From: Mauremys mutica | Taxonomy: Eukaryota; Chordata; Testudines; Geoemydidae | Direction: 5' to 3' | Assembly (NCBI RefSeq): GCF_020497125.1 | Contig: NC_059082.1 | Location: 29,410,965-29,474,964 of the forward strand | Length of the DNA: 64,000 nt | Part shown: in pieces, positions 46,513-58,893 of the stretch | Layout: each line of letters starts with the position of its first letter | Position numbering within the stretch: position 1 is the first letter of the stretch | The notes under the pieces: model-generated | The model's input: only the letters and a program-made list of their open reading frames with translations | Database searches by the model: none | What the model was told of the DNA's origin: nothing | Made by a program: the position numbers and the translations under genes

Positions 46513-47060
46513 GACTGGGTGACTAAGGAAATGGAGACTGTGAGCCAGAGTGGGGCAGAAAAGATTGGGACTGGATGGACAAGGAAACTGGAACTGGCAA
46601 CCAGTGGGACAAGGAAAATGAGAGGGGAGGGAGACAGATTGGATGAAAAGCAGGTGTGGGAGAGAACTGGTGCTGACTGGGCAAAGAGACTAAAGATTGG
46701 AGCATGGGGGAGCTCGGTTGGTGGAAGGTATGGGGAACAGACATTGAAATTGGACAAGGATCCCAGGAAGGGAAACTGGGCTGGAAATCAATGTGGACAG
46801 GGAATATAGGTGTTAGGGTGACTGGATGCTGAGTAGGGGAGAGAGAGATCAAATGAGAAGCTATGAGAGAGGAACTGAAACTGGTGTGGTAAGAAGACTG
46901 GGGACAAGGAACCAGGGTAGTGTGTGTAGGAACTGGGACTGAGGATGGAGACTGGGCTGGAGAGTGGGAGACTGAGACTGATTGAGTGAGGAAAATGGGT
47001 CTGGGATGAGGAGAGGGGTATGGAGAAGAGACAAGTTAGAGGAGAAGAGGCAGAAGAGGT
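46513..47060. repeat. Degenerate purine-rich minisatellite
   Basis: Variants of GGGACTGG, GGACAAGGAAACTGG and GGAGACTGGG recur irregularly about every 25-40 bp, giving long purine-biased frames on both strands. No regular unit survives. Confidence 0.55.
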
Positions 47061-47139
47061 TAAACTTGGGAGAAATGGGCAGAAGAGTCTCTTCTCACCA
47101 GACACACTTCCCTTCAGAGGCTGGAAAGAAACCTAACAT

Positions 47140-47313
47140 TCTCCATGGGTTACCTAGGGAAGTGGTGGAATCTCCTTCCTTAGAGATTTTTAAGGTCAGG
47201 CCTGACAAAGCCCTGGCTGGGATGATTTAGTTGCGGATTAGGTCCTGCTTTGAACAGGGGGTTGGACTAGATGACCTCCTGAGGTCCCTTCCAACCCTAT
47301 GAGTCTATGATTC
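47140..47313 (+). repeat. CR1 LINE 3' end
   Basis: GAAGTGGTGGAATCTCCTTC, GGTTGGACTAGATGACCTCC and TGAGGTCCCTTCCAACCCTA followed by GAGTCTATGATTC form the typical CR1 3' UTR and terminus, 5'-truncated. Confidence 0.9.
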
Positions 47314-47666
47314 CTCCATCTCACCACTCCCCTACTGTCAGCAAATATCCGTGAAATCCTCTGGCAAAGTGTCCCGGCCACACCAAGGATTACGACCAAT
47401 TATCATTTGCCCTGTTTGATCAAGTGGCATGTCTGTGTGCTAGATCTAAAGATTTCAACCATCACAAAACCCATGTAGATGTCAGTATGATGCCACATGA
47501 TAGAATATCTGGATTTTCAGTTTGCTTTTTTAGAAACCTAGGGAAAAACACAAACAAAATGACATTAAAATATTAATAAGTTTGCAAAGTCAAACACTCA
47601 TATGTTAGGAAATACATATTCAGACTTAATTCTGGCAACCTTGCTTCAGCACCTTCTTTAGCTACG

Positions 47667-48463
47667 TCGGGGTCAGCAACCTATGGCTTGTCCTGGCAGG
47701 CAGCAGCATGCCATTAAAAATCCTGCCCAGCCCAGCCTGGTCCGGCCTATCCTGCTCCACACCCAAACCTCCTGCCCCAACCCTGAGCCCCCTCCCTCAT
47801 TCTAGCTTTTTGGCCGGACTCTACACCCCAACCCCCAGCCTGCTCCTTCACCCCCAGCCCTGGGCTCAGTGCACTCCCACTGTTAGCTCAGTGCAGAGAG
47901 GAAGAGAATGGGCCAGAACCAGGGAGAAGATAGGTACCCACTGTATGTGGGCAGGGCCAGGACTTTAGATTGGCAGTGGGCTGAGTGGGGCCGGCAGCCG
48001 GAATCCCGGCTGGCAGGAGCCGGCGGATGGAACCCCTGAGCAGCAGCAGGCTGAGCCGCTCAGCCCACTGCCAGTCTGGGGTCCCGTCCGCTGACCCCGC
48101 ACAGCCCGCTGCCGGTCTGGAGTTCTGGCTGCCGGACCCTTGCCAGCCAGGGTCCCAGCTGCAGGCCCCGCTCAGCCCACTGCTGGCCTAGATGAACAGA
48201 ACCCCAGATCAGCAGCGGGCTAAGCAGGCCAGCGGCATAAGATCAACATTTTAATTTAATTTTAAATGAAGCTTCTTAAACATTTTGAAAACCTTGTTTA
48301 TTTTACAATACAACAATAGTTTAGTTATATAATATATAGACTTTTAGAGAGAGAGACCTTCTTAAAAAAAACCATTAGAATGTATTACCGGCACGTGAAA
48401 CCTTAAATTAAAGTGAATAAATGAAGACTTGGCACACCACTTCTGAAAGGTTGCCGACCCCTG
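47667..48463. mobile_element. hAT-type transposon relic (GGGGTCAGCAACC family)
   Basis: The left end GGGGTCAGCAACCTATGG and right end GGTTGCCGACCCCTG are inverted. The right part reads GGCACACCACTTCTGAAAGG before the end, a known arrangement for this family in turtles. The GC-rich middle (47700-48200) is probably unique or decayed sequence. I found no matching 8-mer flanks. Confidence 0.7.
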
Positions 48464-49243
48464 ATCTGCATTATGAGACAATCTTTAATTACATGATCAC
48501 ATGCTATTTTTTCCACAAAACCCCTGACTCATTTAGTGCATAGGATGGTTCTGTTCCGGGAATGAATGAGAGCTGTGTAATGAAGGAGACTATTGTCTAT
48601 AGGACTCCTGTCCCAACCTTGGACAATTTCCCAAACATATCTACATTGAGAATCTTTGTTCTGTACACTAAGTCCCCTCCAACAATGGCAGCACAACTTC
48701 AGATGCACCATTGCAAATGGCCACAAGGCTGGTTTTGCACCCTATGACCACCACACCCACACTTATCTAATGGGATTTGCAGAGCTAAGGGACTAGTTAA
48801 TGTTGCTTTTCTCTGTTTTTCTCCCCTCTGCATGGTAAAGTGAAGGGAAGAACATGAGCTTTAGAAACTTAAAACTACTTTCTTCTAAAAAGTATTCCTT
48901 CTTCTGTGAACACACTGGTTTGTTATCACAGGGTTGTGAATTAACTATTTATTTATTAAAAGCATTAAAACACTTTAAAAAGTGCAGTGACTTATGCAGC
49001 ATTTCCAAGCACGCACAACAATTTAAATGTCAAACTTTTTAGATCTACTAATCTCAACACTGTCCTTTTTAAAGTGAACACTTGAAATTTGTATTCTTAT
49101 AACTCCTTTCACACATGCACAATCACAAAGTGCTTGCAAATTCACTTTACAAAGTGTAGCCTTTTAGAGGTGGAACACATCACCGCTTTAAATGCAATGA
49201 TGATTATTTTTCTTGGCTAATTTAACTACAGATAGACAGACTA
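48464..49243. other. Intergenic DNA, nothing recognised
   Basis: AT-rich with frames of at most 65 codons. Confidence 0.4.
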
Positions 49244-49857
49244 AGGGTCTGTCTACACTACGGAATTAGGTCAAATTTATAGAAGTCGATTTTTTAGGAA
49301 GCGATTTTATACAGTCGATGGTGTGTGTCCCCACTAAGCACATTAAGTCGGCGGAGTACGTCCACAGTACCATGGGTAGTGTTGACTTTCGGAGTGTTGC
49401 ACTGTGGGTAGCTATCCCACAGTTCCTGTAGTCTCCGCCGCCCATTTGAATTCTGGGTTGAGCGCCAATGCCTGATGGGGCAAAAACATTGTCGCAGGTG
49501 GTTTTGGGTATGTCGTCAGTTGCCTCTCCCTCCGTGAAAGCAACAGCAATCATTTCGCGCCTTTTTTCTGTGCAGGCGCCATACTGCTTTCAGCAGATGG
49601 TGCAGTAGGACTGCTAACCATCGTCATCGAACGACCGCTTCTGCTGCAACTCTGCTCTCCTGCTCTTGTCTCGCCATACCACAGCAAGCATGCAGCCCGC
49701 TCGGCTCAGCTCAGCTAAGGGACACCGCCGCTGTTGTGTTCTGGTGCTGCTGGCAGCAGACAGTGCCATAGGTCAGCAAAACTGGCCATCCAACCACCGC
49801 TTCCGCTGCCACTCTGCTCTCCTCGTGCCATGAATCCACCCTGCAGGTCCTCTATAT
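49244..49857 (+). mobile_element. 5' part of a large hAT-type element, right end missing
   Basis: It starts AAGGGTCTGTCTACACTACG, followed by GAATTAGGTCAAATTTATAG and GCACTGTGGGTAGCTATCCC, a family I recognise from turtles. The matching right end is absent; the next repeat begins at 49858. Confidence 0.6.
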
Positions 49858-50010
49858 CAGTGCTTCTCAAACTTGGATCGCCACTTGTTCAGGGAAAGCC
49901 CCTGGCAGGCCAGGCCGGTTTGTTTACCTGCTGTGTCTGCAGGTTTCAGGCCAATGGGGGCTGCAGGAAGCAGCATGGGCCAAGGGACATGCTGGATGCC
50001 CTTCCTGCAC
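49858..50010 (+). mobile_element. hAT-type miniature element, left part only
   Basis: It starts CAGTGCTTCTCAAACTTGG and continues with AGGGAAAGCCCCTGGCAGG. It is cut off where LTR copy C begins, and its right end is not found on the other side of C. Confidence 0.55.
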
Positions 50011-50945
50011 TGATAGAAAGATATGCACAGGTGTTTGCTCCCCCAGGTATTAATTACTTACTCTGGGTTAATTAATAAAATCAGTTTTGCTTATTAAATA
50101 TAAAAAGTAGGATTTAAGTGGTTCCAAGTAATAACAGAAGAACAAAGTAAGTTACCAAGCAAAATAAAACACAACACGCAAGTCTAAGCCTAATATAATA
50201 GGAAACTGAATAAAGCCAAATCTCACTCTCAGAGATGTCCCAATAAACTTCTTTCACAGACTAGACTTTTTCCTAGTCTGGGCCCAATCCTTTTCAGACC
50301 AACGTTGTAGTTTATGACCTGGGTCCAGCAATCACTCACAACCCCTTACTTATAGTCCTTTGTTCCAGTTTCTTTCAGGAATCTCTTTGGGATGGAGAGA
50401 CCCTCTCTTGAGCAAGCTGAAGACAACACGGAGCGGCTGACATGGCCTTTTATAGTCTCTCTCTTGTGGGCAGAAACCCCTTTGTTTTTCTGTGCAAAAT
50501 CACAGCAACAAGATGGCGTTTGTACTACCTGGGGAAGTCACACGTCCATGAATGGTTCAGCTTTTTGCAGGCCGACGCCATTGTTTACATGTTAGTTTGA
50601 ATGTTCCCAGGAAAGCTCAGATGTGGATTTATCTCCCAAAGTCCATTGTCAGTTAAGTGTTTCTTGATTCTTTTTATTCAGAATAGTCCTTTCTCAAGAA
50701 GCTGACCAAATGCTTCACTGATGCTACTTAGAATCAAATACATTGAAATACAAGTACATAGCCAATATTCATAACTTCAAATACAAAAATGATACACACA
50801 TACAGACAGCATAATCATAACTAGCAAATTACAATCTTTCCATAGACACCTTACTTGACCTCCTTTGTACAAAATTTGGTGCAACTATAGGACCTTGGTT
50901 GCCACAATGATCTATACGGTCACAGTTCATATCAATAATGTCACA
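50011..50945 (-). repeat. LTR copy C
   Basis: It starts TGATAGAAAGATATGCACAG, ends ATGTCACA, and is collinear with copies A and B. Its last about 80 bp (GGTGCAACTATAGGACCTTG) differ from A and B, marking another subfamily. No target duplication is visible (TGCAC left, CCAAC right). Confidence 0.7.
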
Positions 50946-51028
50946 CCAACTACATCACTCAGGGGGGTGAAAAATCCACAGCCCCTGAGCAATGTAGTTT
51001 AAGACGACCTAACCATTGGTGTAGACAG

Positions 51029-52565
51029 TAGGGCTGTCGATTAATCACAGTTAACTCATGTGATTAACTCAAAAAAAGTAATCATGATTAAAAATAATCT
51101 CTATTTAATCAGTTTTAATCACACTGTTAAACAATAGAATACCAATTGAAACTTGTATTTTTGATGTTTTTCTACATTTTCATATGTATTGTATTCAGTG
51201 TTATAATTGAAATCCAAGTGTATATTTTTATTACAAATATTTGCAGTGCAACAATGATAAACAAAAGAAATAGTATTTTTCAATTTACTTCCTACAAGTA
51301 CGGTAGTGCAATCTCTTTGTCATGAAAATACAACTTTCAAATGTAGATTTTTTTTTGCTGTTATTACATAACTGCATTCAAAAACAAAACAAAGTAAAAC
51401 TTCAGAGCCCACAAGGCCACTCAGTCCTCCTTCTGGTTCAGCCAATCGCTAAGACAAAGTTTGTTTACATTTACAGAAGATAATGCTGCCCGCTTATTTA
51501 CAATGTCAACTGAAAGTGAGAACAGGCATTCTCATGGCACTTTTGTAGCCGGCATTGCCAGATATGCTAAACATTCATATGCCTCTTTGTGCTTTCGCCA
51601 CCATTCCAGAGGACATGCTTCCATGCTGAAGGCGCTTGTTAAAATAAAGCATTTACTAAATTTGTGACTAAACTCCTTGGGGGTGGAGGGGACTGTATGT
51701 CCCCTGCTGTTTTACCTGCATTCTGTCATATATTTCATGTTATAGCAGTCTTGGATGATAACCCAGCACATGTTCATTTTAAGACCACTTTCACTGCAGA
51801 TTTGTCAAAACACAAAAAAGGTACCAATGTGCGGTTTCTAAAAATAGCTACAGCACTTGACCCAAGGTTTAAGAATCTGATGAGCCTTCCAAAATCTGAG
51901 AGGGATGAGGTGTGGAGCATGCTTTCAAAAGTCTTAAAAGAGCAACTGTCTTATTTGGAAACTACAGAACCCGAACCACCAAAATAGAAAATCAACCTTC
52001 TGCTTGTGGCATCTGACTCAGATAATAAAAATGAACATGCGTCAGTCAATACTGCTTTGGCTTGTTATCGAGCAGAACCCATCATCAGCATGGCCACGTC
52101 TCTTGAAATGGTGGTTGAAGCATGTAGGGACATATGAATTTTTAGTGCATCTGGCATGTAAATATCTTGCGATGCCGGCTACAACAGTGCCATGAGAATG
52201 CCTGTTCTCACTTAAAGGTGTCATTGTAAACAAGAAGCGGGCAGCATTAACTCCTGCAAATGTAAACAAACTTGTTTGTCTGAGCGATTGACTGAACAAG
52301 AAGTAGGACTGAGTGGACTTGCAGGCTCTAAAATTTTACATTTTTTTTATTTTTGAATGCAGGGTTTTTTTGTACATAATTCTACATTTGTAAGTTCAAC
52401 TTTCATGATAAAGAGATTGCACTACAGTATTTGTATTCGGAGTTGTAATAGAAATCAAGCTATTTAAAAATGTAAAAAACATCCAAAAATATTTATATGG
52501 TATTCTATTATTATTTAATAGTGCGATTAATCGTGATTAATTTTTTAAATCTCTTGACAGCCCTA
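51029..52565 (+). mobile_element. hAT transposon relic with long inverted arms and transposase remnants
   Basis: The ends are TAGGGCTGTC and GACAGCCCTA, flanked by GTAGACAG (51021-51028) and ATAGACAG (52566-52573), an 8-bp target duplication with one change. The left arm (about 51029-51640) is an inverted, diverged copy of the right arm (about 52050-52565), including 3' transposase coding sequence. The centre holds the remaining transposase region. The combination of ends, 8-bp duplication and hAT C-terminal dimerisation motif makes the class call firm. Confidence 0.85.
51664..52300 (+). pseudogene. hAT transposase C-terminal remnant, broken by stops and frameshifts
   Basis: One frame (51664-51987) contains RFLKIATALDPRFKNLMSLP and KSERDEVWSMLSKVLKEQL, typical of ZBED/hAT transposases before the dimerisation domain. 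It ends at TAG. A second frame (52004-52195) contains YEFLVHLACKYLAMPATTVP, the hATC dimerisation motif, then stops at TGA. Nucleotides to about 52300 still resemble the rest of the domain in shifted frames. The N-terminal zinc finger and catalytic regions are absent. It is not functional. Confidence 0.8.
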
Positions 52566-52735
52566 ATAGACAGCTCTAGGTAAATGGAAGAATTCTTTTG
52601 TTGACCTAGCTACCACCTGTCAAGGAGGTGGATTTCCTAAGAGAACGCCTCCTGTCAGTGCCAAAGAACTACAGTGGTGCAACAGCAGCATTGCAGATGT
52701 GCTGCTGTAGCATTTGAAATGTAGACAAGCCCTTA

Positions 52736-53882
52736 GATGCTAACATCTCCACTCTTTCAAAAGGCACAATAGGATCTTTAATGTCCACAGAGTAGGAAAG
52801 GCCTCACTTCAACATAGGATGTGTCACAGAGGATCATTTATTACAGTATCCTGTCTTTGTCAGTGGGTTGTACCAGATGCTTTGTGAATATAAGAAAGTC
52901 TGAGGTCAGTGGGTTTTGTGTGGGTACAAGTCTGCCTGTCTGGAGCTCAGTGCAGGGTCAAAGCCTCAGTGGAATTAGCTATGGAAATAAGTGTTAATCA
53001 GGGTGGGTAAGGATGGCAGAATCTAGCCTATTATTAGTCCTAAGATTTTAAAAAATATTAAGGGAATGGTTAAAGGTCTGTTGTTGTAACTTTGAAAGAC
53101 TTGGGTCAATGATTCTCCATCAATAAACAATTACCTTACATCTTGGTATGTACTTTATGCTCAAATTGGTCATTTGCTAACACAAATCAAAATCTAATTC
53201 TTCTGATGTCAATGGTTTGCAATGTGTAAAACCAAACAGTTATTTACTATAATAGTAATAGTAGTAGTAATAATAATAATAATAAGTAGGTGAAAGATTG
53301 CACCTTTAAAGCTGATCTGTGTTTCTGTAGTGTCTCATTGCTCAGATACTAATCTTTGGAAGGCAGGATACCTGTCCTATTTTCAAAAATTGTATTGAGT
53401 CATGAGGAAGCACAGTGTTCATATAAGCAATGTGACCTTGTGCTGGACATACCCTACATGGTCTAAGGGGCTTAACTCATCTCTGAGCAGTTACCCATGC
53501 AGGTAGTCATTTTGGCTTTACAAATGTCACTTCAGTTAGTTTACTGCAAAGATCATTGTGTTTTGAAAGTCAGAAAAACCTGAAATTCTAAAGTTGCAAA
53601 AGCAAGGCATTTTCCTGTAAAATTATAGTGATGGTAGTTTCTCTATAGTTTAGACTGCAATTAAATTTCACTATAAGCCCTTTTTCCTCAGGGCAGCTGT
53701 GTGGGGGCAGAGTGAAGATAGTTTGGGTGCCTCGTCTTAGAGATGCAATCTTAAGTTTACATTTCCTGGGGTTCCAGTGTTCTTGAACAACAATATGTAC
53801 TCAAATCTTAATGTTTATTATCTGGGAATATATTGCAGCTCATTTCTATTACTGATGTAAACTTTTTTAGTTAGGTGATAAG
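52736..53882. other. Intergenic DNA with a TAA/TAG microsatellite
   Basis: AT-rich. An imperfect (TAA/TAG)n tract lies at about 53249-53286. No gene. Confidence 0.4.
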
Positions 53883-54650
53883 TAGGGCCCTACCAAATTC
53901 ACAATCCATTTTGGTCAATTTCACGGTCCTAGGATTTTAAACATCGTACATTTTTATGATTTGAGATATTTAAATCTGAAATGTCTCGGTTTTGTAATTG
54001 TAGGGGTCCTGACTCAAAAAGGAGTTGTGGGTGTATCAAGGTTATTGGGGTGGGGATTGCGGTACTGCTACCCCTACTTCTGCACTGCTGCTGGCAGCGG
54101 TGCTGCCTTCAGAGCTGAGTAACTGAAGAGTGGCAGCTGCTGGCTGGGAGTCCAGCTCTGGAGGCAGAGCCGGTGCCAGTGGCAGTGCAGAAGTAGGGAT
54201 GACATGGTATGGTATTGCCACCCTTACTTCTCCGCTGCTGCCTGCAGAACTGGACCTTCAGTCAGCAGCTGCCAGTCTCTGCCCAGCACTGAAGGCAGCA
54301 GTGCAGAAGTAAGGATGGCATGGCATGGTATTGCCATCCTTACTTCTGTGCTGCTGCTGGTGGAGCACTGCATTCAGAGCTGGGCATCCGGCTAACAGCC
54401 GCTGCTCTCCAGCTGCCCAGCTCTGAAGGCAGTGCAGAAGTAAGGATGGCAATATCACAACCCCCCTAAAATAACCTTGTGACCCTCCCTGCAACTCCGT
54501 TTTGGGTCAGGACCCCCAATTTGGGAAACACTGGTCTCCCTTGTGAAATTTGTATAGGGTAAAAGTACACAAGACCAGATTTCACTGGGAGAGACCAGAT
54601 TTCATGGTCCATGACGCGTTTTTCATGGCCATGAATTTGGTAGGGCTCTA
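53883..54650. mobile_element. hAT-type miniature element with internal GC-rich tandem units
   Basis: The ends TAGGGCCCTACCAAATTC and GAATTTGGTAGGGCTCTA are inverted with one mismatch. Inside, about 54060-54450 holds alternating direct and inverted units built on TACTTCTGCACTGCTGCTGG and GTGCAGAAGTAAGGATGGCA. A target duplication is not evident. Confidence 0.75.
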
Positions 54651-57600
54651 GGGTCTATAAAGCCAGCTTCATAATTTTTTTAACATAGTGTTAAAAAGGC
54701 TGAAATATAGTAAGTAGTGGTGCAATACAAGGTATTCTGATAATTCATCAAATATAGATATGCAAATGTAGTAGTAGATTTTTAAGATACATACCAAGAA
54801 ATGATAAACCTCATATTAGAACTCATCCTAACTACTTATTTCTTGATATTTAAACCTCTTGGATATTATACTTGCGGCACAGATACCAGAAATAGTACTA
54901 CTATTGTTACTATAAAGTTCTGTATTGTGAATGGTTTAATACTTATCCAGCAAGTTCTAACATAAGTGTTTGTAAGAAACAAACATTTTTTTTTCTTTTT
55001 GGAAAGAAAATGTTTAATTAACTTCTTGTCAATAGTGATACCTTATTTTTGACCAATACCTATCGTATCTTTAGGATACACATCCTCTTTGGAATAATAG
55101 ATCTCCAGTGCTTTTTTTCCTGAATGCAGAATATTTCTTTTAAGATATAGTAAAAGCTGCTTAATATAATTAAATCATGTAAAGTATGCAGTTTTGAAGA
55201 CATGCTATTGCTCTGCATAAGTGACAGCAGAATAGGGCCCTCAGGCTGATTTCTTATGCCCAAGCCCTACAGGGTGCTTTTTTACTAGCTTCCTTATTAG
55301 CCATGATGAAATTAGGTATTTGAGGTTCACCTCAGCAATGAATTTATTTCCTTTTTTATTAATATCACAATTCCATCAATCTTGCAAAAGTGATTTTGGT
55401 TATTGGATTTCATATAATTGTTTTGAAACAGAATGTGTAGTATTCAGAAATAGAAATGTCCATTTTTCAGTATAGTTATTAGTAAACTACTCATGAAGTT
55501 GCTTCCTGAACTGGTTGGGAGCCAGCAAAGAGTGACAGTAATGAGACAATTTCCATAGAAGAGGGATCATTACCATGCTGGAGTCTATGTTTTGATGTTT
55601 TCTAAGAGGCTGATAACAAGGCCCTATAGGCAGTGCCCTTCTGGCTGCCTTCAGAAAATAATCAGTTTGTGAGGGTGGGGGGAATGACGTTTAGTTTTGT
55701 TGCTATATTTAAATTTGGCTACAGCAAACTTTTGTGATGACTTTCAAACCTGTAGTAACCATATTTCCCCCCTTTTGATTATAACCAACTTAATAGTCAT
55801 GAAAAACTATCATCTGAAATTCACACAACCTCATAAATATACAGGACTATTGATCATTTTAAAATTGTTGGAAATTCCGTATGAAAGGAAAATCCAGCAG
55901 TTAAGAACTTTTTCAGGGGAAACAAGTATAGGGGAAAAAAGAAAAAATTGAATTCACAGCTAATGCAATGTCAAGAGTTGCCCAAGTCCTGTTCTTGAAT
56001 AGTCTATAGAAGCTAAAGTCTTCAAACCTGTGCTGTCTTGGCTAGCTTGGTAGATGAGACACAGTCTCACAGGAAACATGCATTTGATTTTCCTAGTTTC
56101 TCACTCTGAAGATTTACAGGAGTTGGAAATAGGGCCTTGAATTACAAATACTCAGCAATGCAAACTCTCTCCTCAGATTCTATTCTCTCTCTATATATTC
56201 TGAAATAATGACCCAATTCTGAGCAGCAACCAAGTTGAATTCAGCACATCCCAGGGAATAAGTTCTTTTCCACCTCCTTGATTTTGGCGTTGGCCAGAGG
56301 CCAGAGCAGCATTCAGCATAATCTAGACCAGCCTCAGAAGTCACCCTAGCTTCTGCTGTGCAGTTATAGCTTGCTATAGATCCATCCAGGCTAGAATATG
56401 TAGAGTACAGCATGACCTGGCTACCTTCCACTCTCCCCTCCCTATTTGTCTCTACCTCCTGTCCTTGCACATCAATACACTGAGATCTTTGAGGGAGTGG
56501 GAATATTCATTTGACAGAACAGCCCTATGCTACCTTTGGTTTAAGCCAGTCTTGTGCCTCTGTAAATCCCTAGAGAACCATAATACAGGGATATCAGCAA
56601 AGGCTAGAATTTGGGCGATACATTTCTTTGAACAAGCATACCTTCAGTTCAAGACCTAATTTGGAGTGCTAAGAGTCTAATAATGCTGTAAGCCAACTTC
56701 TTATTGTGATCACTTTAGAAATTGAATATTTTAACTTGGGGCAAGTATGTTCTAGAGTAAAAAGATCTAATTATAGTACAGATAAACGCAGTTCTATCAT
56801 AGAGTATAAAGATGGTACCTAATGTTGCTGGAAGTGTGCTACAGTGTTGTGCAGGGCAGTTCTTCAGCTCAGTTTGAGGATCTGATTAAAACACTGTTAC
56901 ATTGCATCTGCAGTGCACTGCTGAATTTAACCATGTCAAAGGACAAATTAATTTAACTGGTTCCTCTGACCTAATTGCTTTGTGGCATAGGCTTTGAGAC
57001 AAACAGGACTAAAGCCCTTTTCCATTCTGCATCAATGCTGCCTGCAACAAGTACATAAGCAGATTTGTATTTGGCCTTGAAAGGTCACACTGAGACATGC
57101 ACTTGCAGAACATGCTGACACAAATAAGTAAATGATGTGTATAAGTATAAAAGAGGCATGAACCCCATCTTGAGAAGCTCATTTCCTTGTACAGGGAAAG
57201 CTAAATTCTGTAGGACACAGAATTGGGGAAGAAGAGAACAGCCCAGGATAAAAGATATATAAGCCTCTACACCCATATTTTGTATCAGTATAAGGGTCAG
57301 GGGTATGAATTTTTATCAATAAAGTGCTACAATCCCATTAACGTGGATGCATTTATATTATTATAAATGTGCTTATACCATTATACTTATTTTTGTATAG
57401 TAAGGGGTATAAATGCATTTATACTGGTATAACTGCATCCACACTCTGGGTGTTGTACCTCTAAACTATAAGCAGAAGAAACCTCATACCTGTAGTATGG
57501 ATGCAGTTATACTACTATAAACTATACTGATATAGTTGAAGTGGTACAACTTTTGTGTGTAGGTACAGTCACAGATGTATATGCTCTGGTGTTAATGAGC

Positions 57601-57689
57601 CACAGATTATCACTACTGCTTTAGACTGAGTGTCACCTACCTCAGCTGAAAACAGGTATAATTGTCGTCATCCTCAAAGTGCAAAGTAC
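54651..57689. other. Intergenic DNA with old miniature-element debris
   Basis: AT-rich. At about 57290-57590 recurring TATACTGGTATAACTGCAT-like words suggest a decayed miniature element. Frames up to 96 codons have no domain. Confidence 0.4.
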
Positions 57690-57971
57690 TGTAGTCATAT
57701 CTCAACGAACAATAAATGCAACACACAGGAGTCACTAGCCAATAACCTTCTTCCACATCTTGTGGTCTTCACACAGCCTTGCACAGTGCACCATACTGAA
57801 TCCCTTCTAGTTAGCCACGTTGTCAAACCACACTTGCCATCAGTGTCCCCTGGAACCTGGCACCGGTTCCTGCAAAACTTGCTTCAGCAGTCTTCCTCTA
57901 CTCATCCATCCCACATGGCCTGCAAACTCAAATTTTCTTCATCTGATTGTCTTGATGATATGAGATATCAC

Positions 57972-58543
57972 TCAAATTATGCTGTAAACCGGGGCAATTA
58001 CCTGCTCATTAGTGGTGTACAAGGTATAGCTAATATGCAGCAATTGCCTGTAGCATTTAAATTCAAAGGCAGAAAGCCTCTTAATGTCTTGTTTCCCCAG
58101 TGTCTGTGTCATACATGCATATAGCAAAATGCTGAAGAAAAGAGATGGCAGCAGTTTCATTTTGGATTTCATGGTAATACCTTTACTTCTCCAAATGAGG
58201 TTGAGTGTTGGTAGAACAGCAGTTACATGTCCAGTTCTGTACTGGGTTTCTAAGTGATGTTTAGTGTCCCTTATAATCATACTACTCAGGTATTTGAAGT
58301 GTTCAATGCACTTCAGTGCCTCCTCTGATTTGGGTAGGAATATCTTCACCTTTTCAGCAGACTTGTCACCAGTGTCTTTGTCTTTTTGTGTGATATCTTT
58401 AAACCTAACTTCTCTAGTTCTACCACTCTCTCTAGCAATTTTTGCATCTCTTCTTGCAACACTACAATCAAGTCAATATCATCAGCGAAGCAGAGGAATA
58501 ATTTTTTGTCCATAGATGGGAATACCCTTCTGAAGGTTTCCAT
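57972..58543 (-). pseudogene. LINE reverse transcriptase, palm and C-terminal fragments
   Basis: The upstream frame contains LFLCFADDIDLIVVLQEEMQ, where FADD is the catalytic box, followed by LGLKISHKKTKTLV. After a frame change the next frame contains IEHFKYLSSMIIRDTKHHLE and RLSAFEFKCYRQLLHISYT with TNEQV, the conserved LINE segment after the thumb. Frames are broken, so the copy is dead. Confidence 0.8.
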
Positions 58544-58583
58544 CAGTGGCTCTTAAGATTTCTGTAAGATAAATGTTGAAGAG

Positions 58584-58709
58584 AAAACAATGAGGAGTCC
58601 TTGTGGCACCTTAGAGACTAACAAATTTATTTGGGCATAAGCTTTCGTGGGCTTATGCCCAAATAAATTTGTTAGTCTTTAAGGTGCCACAAGGACTCCT
58701 CATTGTTTT
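58584..58709. repeat. Near-perfect hairpin: 59-bp inverted arms, 8-bp loop
   Basis: The left arm 58584-58642 and right arm 58651-58709 pair over all 59 positions with one mismatch, around the loop TTTCGTGG. The arm sequence (GAGGAGTCCTTGTGGCACCT, CTAACAAATTTATTTGGGC) is an interspersed repeat end that I recognise in sauropsid genomes. The flank GATACAGACTAACATGGC belongs to the same repeat. Confidence 0.9.
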
Positions 58710-58893
58710 TGCTGATACAGACTAACATGGCTACCATTCTGAAACCTCTTGAATAGAGTCGCTGATAGCATATAGTTCTATCTATTCTTATTTATCCTCA
58801 GATCAAACCAAATACTTGGCTTGCTCCCCACAAACACTGAAGCCATTTGACTTCCATAAAGCTTGTTATATTTTCAATATCTCTGACCAACTA

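Larger units (their letters stand above)
50946..52735. mobile_element. hAT-type miniature element, left-truncated and split by a hAT relic
   Basis: The left piece (50946-51028) reads GAAAAATCCACAGCCCCTGA and ends GGTGTAGACAG. The right piece resumes at 52566 with AGACAGCTCTAGGTAAATGG and ends AATGTAGACAAGCCCTTAG. The inner hAT element sits between the two pieces with its own target duplication. Confidence 0.65.

Noticed and set aside
46513..47060. CRISPR-like or satellite array
   Set aside because: Units are irregular in length and sequence with no spacers; it is a decayed purine-rich minisatellite in vertebrate DNA.
51461..51667. Possible second gene similar to the minus frame at 52042-52299
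   Set aside because: Both are antisense readings of transposase sequence in the two inverted arms of one hAT relic.
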